From Halopseudomonas maritima (lineage in GTDB: Bacteria; Pseudomonadota; Gammaproteobacteria; Pseudomonadales; Pseudomonadaceae), in the NCBI RefSeq assembly GCF_021545785.1, contig NZ_CP079801.1, positions 2,910,001 through 2,974,000 of the forward strand: 64,000 bases of DNA. The letters run 5' to 3'. Positions 60,025 to 64,000 of the stretch are shown here, piece by piece (the stretch's first letter is position 1; every line of letters starts with the position of its first letter). The notes under the pieces were generated by a model. The model had not been told where the DNA came from. It searched no databases and saw nothing but the letters and a program-made list of their open reading frames with translations. Position numbers and translations under genes: made by a program.

Positions 60025-61145
60025 TGCAGCTGGCGTTTGTGCTCTACAAGTATTTTCCCTTTGGCGGGCTGCAGCGCGATTTTATGCGTATCGCCAAGGT
60101 CTGCCAGGAGCGTGGACATGCCATTCGCGTCTACACGCTGATCTGGGAAGGCGATATCCCCGAGGGGTTTGAGGTGTTGGTGGCGCCGGTCAAGGCACTC
60201 AGCAATCACCGCCGCAACGAGAAATTTACCGCCTGGGTCGAAGCCGATCTGGCCAAGCGTCCGGTTGACCGGGTGATCGGCTTCAACAAGATGCCGGGCC
60301 TGGACGTCTATTACGCAGCCGACCCCTGCTTCGAAGACAAGGCGCAGACCCTGCGTAACCCGCTGTACCGTTTCTCAAGCCGTTATCGGCACTTTGCCGA
60401 ATACGAAAAGGCTGTGTTCTCGCCAGCCGTGAACACGCAGATCCTGATGATTTCCGAGGTACAGCAACCGCTGTTCACCAAGCACTACAAAACGCCGTTG
60501 CATCGCTTCCACCTGCTGCCGCCCGGCATCGCGCCGGATCGTCGGGCACCGGCCAACGCGGCTGAGGTGCGTGCCGCGTTTCGTGCCGAATTCGGGCTGG
60601 CGGACGATGAGTTGCTGTTGGTGCAGATCGGCTCGGGCTTTATCACCAAAGGAGTTGATCGCTCGATTCGTGCGGTGGCAGGCCTGCCGGCCGAGCTGCG
60701 CAAGCGCACCCGGCTGATGGTGATTGGGCAGGATGATCCGGGCAGTTTTCAGCGCCTTGCCCGCTCGCTGGCGGTGGATGACCGGGTGACCTTTATGAAG
60801 GGGCGCAGCGATGTGCCACGGTTTTTACTCGGCGCTGATCTGCTGATTCACCCAGCCTACAACGAGAATACCGGCACCGTGCTGCTCGAAGCACTGGTCG
60901 CCGGGCTGCCGGTACTGGTGACGGATGTGTGTGGTTATGCCCACTACATCAGCGAGGCGGACTGCGGTCTGGTGGTGCCTACGCCCTTCAAGCAGGAGCA
61001 GCTCGATCAAATGCTGGCAGACATGCTCAACAACGACACGCTGCGCAAGGAGTGGCAAGCTAACGCCCTGCGCTTTGCCGATCAGGCTGATCTCTACAGC
61101 CTGCCGGAGCATGCCGCCGACGTGATTCTCGGGGAGGGCGCTTGA
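60024..61145 (+). CDS. waaG: LPS core alpha-1,3-glucosyltransferase-like WaaG
   Basis: 373 residues of the GT-B, GT4 family. The N-terminus QLAFVLYKYFPFGGLQRDFM, the IGSGFITKGVDRSIRA segment and the donor motif HPAYNENTGTVLLEALVAGL match WaaG. In P. aeruginosa it is described as a hexose or hexosamine transferase on the second heptose; the exact sugar cannot be read from sequence. A long open frame upstream lies inside waaC and is not used. The stop overlaps the next gene by four bases (TTGA). Confidence 0.94.
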   Translation: MQLAFVLYKYFPFGGLQRDFMRIAKVCQERGHAIRVYTLIWEGDIPEGFEVLVAPVKALSNHRRNEKFTAWVEADLAKRPVDRVIGFNKMPGLDVYYAADPCFEDKAQTLRNPLYRFSSRYRHFAEYEKAVFSPAVNTQILMISEVQQPLFTKHYKTPLHRFHLLPPGIAPDRRAPANAAEVRAAFRAEFGLADDELLLVQIGSGFITKGVDRSIRAVAGLPAELRKRTRLMVIGQDDPGSFQRLARSLAVDDRVTFMKGRSDVPRFLLGADLLIHPAYNENTGTVLLEALVAGLPVLVTDVCGYAHYISEADCGLVVPTPFKQEQLDQMLADMLNNDTLRKEWQANALRFADQADLYSLPEHAADVILGEGA

Positions 61146-61963
61146 GCCAGACGCTGACACTGCAAGAACCCTTTACCAGCCTGTGGGCCGGGCAGGATGC
61201 CTTTGTAGCCGTCGAGGCGCTGCAGGGCGAGGTATTCCGCGAGCTGGAAGCGCGTCGCACCCTGCGCACCGAAGTCGACGGCAAGGGCTACTTCGTCAAG
61301 ATTCATCGTGGTGTGGGCTGGGGCGAGATACTCAAGAACTGGTCCACCCTCAAGCGCCCAGTATTGGGTGCGGGGCAGGAATGGCTGGCTATCAAAGCCC
61401 TCACTGCCGCCGGTATCGATACCATGACCGCCGTTGCGTTCGGCGAGCGCGGCAGCAACCCGGCCGCGCAGCACTCGTTCATCATTACCGAAGAGTTGGC
61501 GCCGACCATTAGTCTGGAAGACTACAGCCGAGACTGGAAACGTACTCCGCCGTCGGCACCCTTGAAGTGGGCGATGATCGAGCGTGTGGCCAGCATGACG
61601 GCGGCCATGCATCAGGCCGGCGTCAATCACCGCGATTGCTACATCTGCCACTTTCTCTTGCACACCGACAAGCCTGTGAGCGGCAGGGATTTCAAGCTCT
61701 CGATCATTGACCTGCATCGCGCCCAGATTCGGCCCCAGGTGCCGCGCCGCTGGCGCGACAAGGATCTGGCCGGGCTGTATTTCTCAGCGCTGGATATTGG
61801 CCTGACCCGCCGCGATAAGCTGCGTTTTTTGCGCCGCTACTTTGCCGCACCGCTGCGCGATACGCTGCGAGACGAGGCGCCGCTGCTGGCGCGGCTTGAG
61901 CACAAGGCGCAGCAGCTGCAAGCGCGCTTTGCGCGCAAATACGCCCCAGGGGCTGATGCATGA
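61142..61963 (+). CDS. waaP: LPS core heptose I kinase
   Basis: 273 residues of the eukaryotic-like kinase fold. Likely ATP-binding Lys53 (YFVKIH), catalytic Asp165 in VNHRDCYICHFLL and metal Asp190 in IIDLHRAQ are in place. WaaP phosphorylates the first heptose, which is essential in P. aeruginosa for LPS export and outer-membrane integrity. The TTG start at 61142 overlaps the waaG stop. Confidence 0.95.
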   Translation: MSQTLTLQEPFTSLWAGQDAFVAVEALQGEVFRELEARRTLRTEVDGKGYFVKIHRGVGWGEILKNWSTLKRPVLGAGQEWLAIKALTAAGIDTMTAVAFGERGSNPAAQHSFIITEELAPTISLEDYSRDWKRTPPSAPLKWAMIERVASMTAAMHQAGVNHRDCYICHFLLHTDKPVSGRDFKLSIIDLHRAQIRPQVPRRWRDKDLAGLYFSALDIGLTRRDKLRFLRRYFAAPLRDTLRDEAPLLARLEHKAQQLQARFARKYAPGADA

Positions 61964-62706
61964 AACGCTGGACCTTGAACCCCGAGTACGCCACCGGGGA
62001 AAGCGGGCGACTATTTGCTGATCTGGAGGCCGTGTTTGGGCTAGAGGGTGAGTTGATCACCTACAGCCCCATCAGCAGCGTGCATAAGGTCTGGGTCGGC
62101 GATAGGCACTATTACGTCAAGCGCTATACCAAGAATGGCAAGGGCCTCAAGCAGTATCTGGGGCGTTGGCGTGTGCAGGCAGAGTGGGAGAACCTGCTGC
62201 GCTTTCACGCCTGGGGGATACCCTCGGTTCAGGTGGTGGCGTTTGGCCTTGAACGCCGAGCTGGGCGTTTCGTTCGTGGCGCGCTGGTCACAGAAGACCT
62301 GCCAGCCACGCGCGACCTGGCAGATCTCGCCGTAAACGCGGATGTGCGCCTGCGTAGACTTGACTGGGTAAGGCACGTTTCTCTTCAGGTCGCGCGGGCC
62401 ACCCGCATGATGCACGATCAAGGCTTTACCCATAATGACCTGAAGTGGCGTAACCTGCTGGTAGATGATCAGGCGCTGGCCAACGTCTACCTGATTGATT
62501 GCCCGGCTGGCAGCTTCTGGTGGGGCCCCATGCTGCGGTATCGCATCATCAAGGACCTGGCCTGTCTCGACAAGCTGGCCAAGCATCACCTCAGCCGCAG
62601 CAGGCGGCTGGCTTTCTATAAGATGTATCTGGGCAAAGCTCGCCTGGGCAGCGAGGACCGTAAGCAGCTGCGTGCGATCCTCGCGTTTTTCGAGGGACGA
62701 GAATGA
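61960..62706 (+). CDS. wapP: LPS core kinase, WapP-like
   Basis: 248 residues, WaaP/InaA-like kinase. Lys54 (YYVKRYTK), the catalytic loop HNDLKWRN with Asp160 and Asn165, and Asp180 in LIDCP are all present, so an active kinase is expected. Its position right after waaP matches WapP of P. aeruginosa, thought to phosphorylate the second heptose. The name is by order and motif only. It overlaps waaP (ATGA) and the next gene (ATGA), so translation is coupled. Confidence 0.85.
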   Translation: MKRWTLNPEYATGESGRLFADLEAVFGLEGELITYSPISSVHKVWVGDRHYYVKRYTKNGKGLKQYLGRWRVQAEWENLLRFHAWGIPSVQVVAFGLERRAGRFVRGALVTEDLPATRDLADLAVNADVRLRRLDWVRHVSLQVARATRMMHDQGFTHNDLKWRNLLVDDQALANVYLIDCPAGSFWWGPMLRYRIIKDLACLDKLAKHHLSRSRRLAFYKMYLGKARLGSEDRKQLRAILAFFEGRE

Positions 62707-63479
62707 CCCGCAAGACCTTTATTGCTGTCAACGCACACGAAGTACTACAGCGCCACGGACTCGACTCGATGGACGCATTGTGGGCGCTACAGCTCGAGGC
62801 TGTGGATGTGCCAAATACCGGCAGGGGAGGTTGGAGCAGTGTGCACCGGCTGGAGCTGGACGACGCCAACGGTACGTCGCAACACTTCTATCTCAAGCGC
62901 CAGGAAAACCACTGCACGCGCACATTGCATCGCCCCCTGGGTGAACCGACCTTTGCCCGCGAGTTCCGCGCGATCCAGCAGTACGCCCGCGAGGGTATTC
63001 CCGCGCTGGAGGCGGCCTTCTTTGCCGAGCGCCGTGTTGATGGCCGCGCGCAGGCGGTTTTGCTGACCCGCGCGTTGGATGACTATGCGCCGCTGGATGA
63101 ATGGTTTGCGCGCTGGGACAGGCTCGCCGTTGAGGATGTTCGCATGCTGATTCGCTCGGCGGCGGCGCTGGTGCGAGCACTGCACAACGCCGATCGCATT
63201 CACAACTGCCTGTATCCCAAGCATGTGTTTCTCAAGTTACATACTGATGGCGCCGGCGCCCGTTTTATCGATCTAGAAAAAACCCGCCGCGCGCTGTTCG
63301 GCGAGCGTGATCGCATTCGGGATCTTGAAACCCTGCACCGACGCAGCGCCGAGCCCAGTCGCAGTCAGCGCCTGCGCTTCGTGCTGGCCTATCTGGGCAA
63401 GACGCGGCTGGATGATGAGGCGCGCCGTTTCATCAACCGGCTGTTGCAGCGTAGTGCCGGCAAGGGAGCCCGCGCGTGA
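62703..63479 (+). CDS. wapQ: LPS kinase family protein, WapQ/InaA-like, with variant catalytic loop
   Basis: 258 residues. A likely nucleotide Lys65 (FYLKRQ) and Asp190 (RFIDLEKTRRAL) are seen, but the catalytic loop reads HNCLYPKHVF (167-176), placing Cys169 where WaaP has its catalytic Asp. I recall a similar H-x-C-LYPKH loop in InaA proteins, so this is probably a subfamily trait, not damage. Gene order corresponds to WapQ of P. aeruginosa. It overlaps both neighbours by four bases (ATGA, GTGA). Confidence 0.78.
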   Translation: MTRKTFIAVNAHEVLQRHGLDSMDALWALQLEAVDVPNTGRGGWSSVHRLELDDANGTSQHFYLKRQENHCTRTLHRPLGEPTFAREFRAIQQYAREGIPALEAAFFAERRVDGRAQAVLLTRALDDYAPLDEWFARWDRLAVEDVRMLIRSAAALVRALHNADRIHNCLYPKHVFLKLHTDGAGARFIDLEKTRRALFGERDRIRDLETLHRRSAEPSRSQRLRFVLAYLGKTRLDDEARRFINRLLQRSAGKGARA

Positions 63480-64000
63480 GTCTGCAAGCCCGGCTGCGAG
63501 CTGCCGGCCGCGAGCCGCCGTTGCCATGTGACTTCACGCTGCCGCAAGGTCCTGTGCGGGTGTTGCGTTGGCTGCGCGTGTTGCCGGGCAAGCGACTGGT
63601 CGCAGAGGTAGACTGCGCCGGTCAGCCTGGGTTGCTGAAACTGTTTATTGCCGCTGGCGCGGAGCGCCATTGCCAGCGTGAGGTCGACGGGCTACTGGCG
63701 TTGCAGGCCCAGGGCGTTACCACGCCTGCGTTGTTGGGACACGGGGCGTTGCCTGACGGCGGGCACTATGTCCTGACCGCTTATTTGGCCGGAGCGAGTA
63801 CGCTGCAGCAGTGCTGGGAGCTTTTGAATAGTCGTGCACCCGGCGATAGCGGGGCGATGGCGTTGCTGGGACAGGCGCTGGCGCTGATCGCCGCGATGCA
63901 CCGCGCCGGCCTGGTGCAGACCGATCTGCATCTGGGCAATTTTCTGCTGCACGAGCGACTGCTGTACGTCATTGATGGTGATGCGGTTGAGGGCTTGTCA
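63476..64000 (+). CDS. LPS-kinase-like protein, partial (N-terminal 175 residues)
   Basis: The GTG at 63476 overlaps the upstream stop (GTGA) and begins MSLQARLRAAGREPPLPCDF. Likely Lys55 (LLKLF), the catalytic loop VQTDLHLGNFLL with Asp150 and Asn155, and Asp167 in VIDGDAV are readable, so this copy keeps the canonical kinase residues. In P. aeruginosa a larger kinase-like gene occupies this place, so roughly half may be missing beyond the window. The function is unproven. Confidence 0.85.
   Translation, partial: MSLQARLRAAGREPPLPCDFTLPQGPVRVLRWLRVLPGKRLVAEVDCAGQPGLLKLFIAAGAERHCQREVDGLLALQAQGVTTPALLGHGALPDGGHYVLTAYLAGASTLQQCWELLNSRAPGDSGAMALLGQALALIAAMHRAGLVQTDLHLGNFLLHERLLYVIDGDAVEGLS

Overview
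The window is a 64-kb stretch of a gammaproteobacterial chromosome. Protein sequences, operon order and high-GC codon use point to Pseudomonadaceae: a Pseudomonas or close relative such as the Halopseudomonas/P. stutzeri side of the family. The genus is inferred from remembered homologues, not from a search. Almost everything is core housekeeping. No phage, insertion sequence, CRISPR array, rRNA or tRNA gene was seen.

Layout. (1) 1-916: N-terminal two fifths of plsB, minus strand, cut by the window edge. (2) 1213-5710: four-gene ABC-2 exporter operon of the Gld type behind a good sigma70 promoter and a structured leader. (3) 5860-6069: cold-shock protein with its own leader and terminator. 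(4) 6144-10507, minus: trxC, a small potassium channel, a conserved hypothetical, rlmA, dapE, rlmF. (5) 10714-11490: tcdA. (6) 11735-17878, minus: map, glnD, dapC, yffB, dapD. With dapE nearby, three enzymes of the succinylase branch of lysine/diaminopimelate synthesis lie within about 6 kb. (7) 18162-43671, plus: the long essential block rpsB-tsf-pyrH-frr-uppS-cdsA-dxr-rseP-bamA-skp-lpxD-fabZ-lpxA-lpxB-rnhB-dnaE-accA-tilS-pyrG-kdsA-eno-ftsB-ispD. It joins translation, nucleotide supply, isoprenoid and phospholipid precursors, outer-membrane assembly, lipid A synthesis, replication and Kdo synthesis. (8) 43672-44085: a non-coding cluster of four REP-type palindromes. (9) 44086-49194: the SOS mutagenesis cassette imuA-imuB-dnaE2 under a LexA box. 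(10) 49264-53587, minus: aceF and aceE of pyruvate dehydrogenase, divergent from glnE, with two matching operator-like sites between. (11) 53870-57821: glnE and ilvE. (12) 57911-64000: LPS inner-core operon waaF-waaC-waaG-waaP followed by three further LPS-kinase-like genes, the last cut by the window end.

Many neighbours overlap by 1-4 bases (ATGA, GTGA, TTGA or TGATG junctions), implying translational coupling, especially in cdsA-dxr, fabZ-lpxA, lpxB-rnhB, accA-tilS, ftsB-ispD, imuB-dnaE2 and waaC through the last kinase.

I found no convincing new multigene system. The most unusual items are non-coding: a heptamer-built inverted-repeat family at two distant intergenic sites (11504-11642 and 57835-57894), a mosaic of four GTAG-footed palindromes exactly where the ancestral ispD neighbourhood is broken, and a pair of identical-arm operators between aceE and glnE. 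Among proteins, the Gld-type exporter of unknown substrate and the LPS-kinase relative with Cys in place of the catalytic Asp are the best candidates for new biology.
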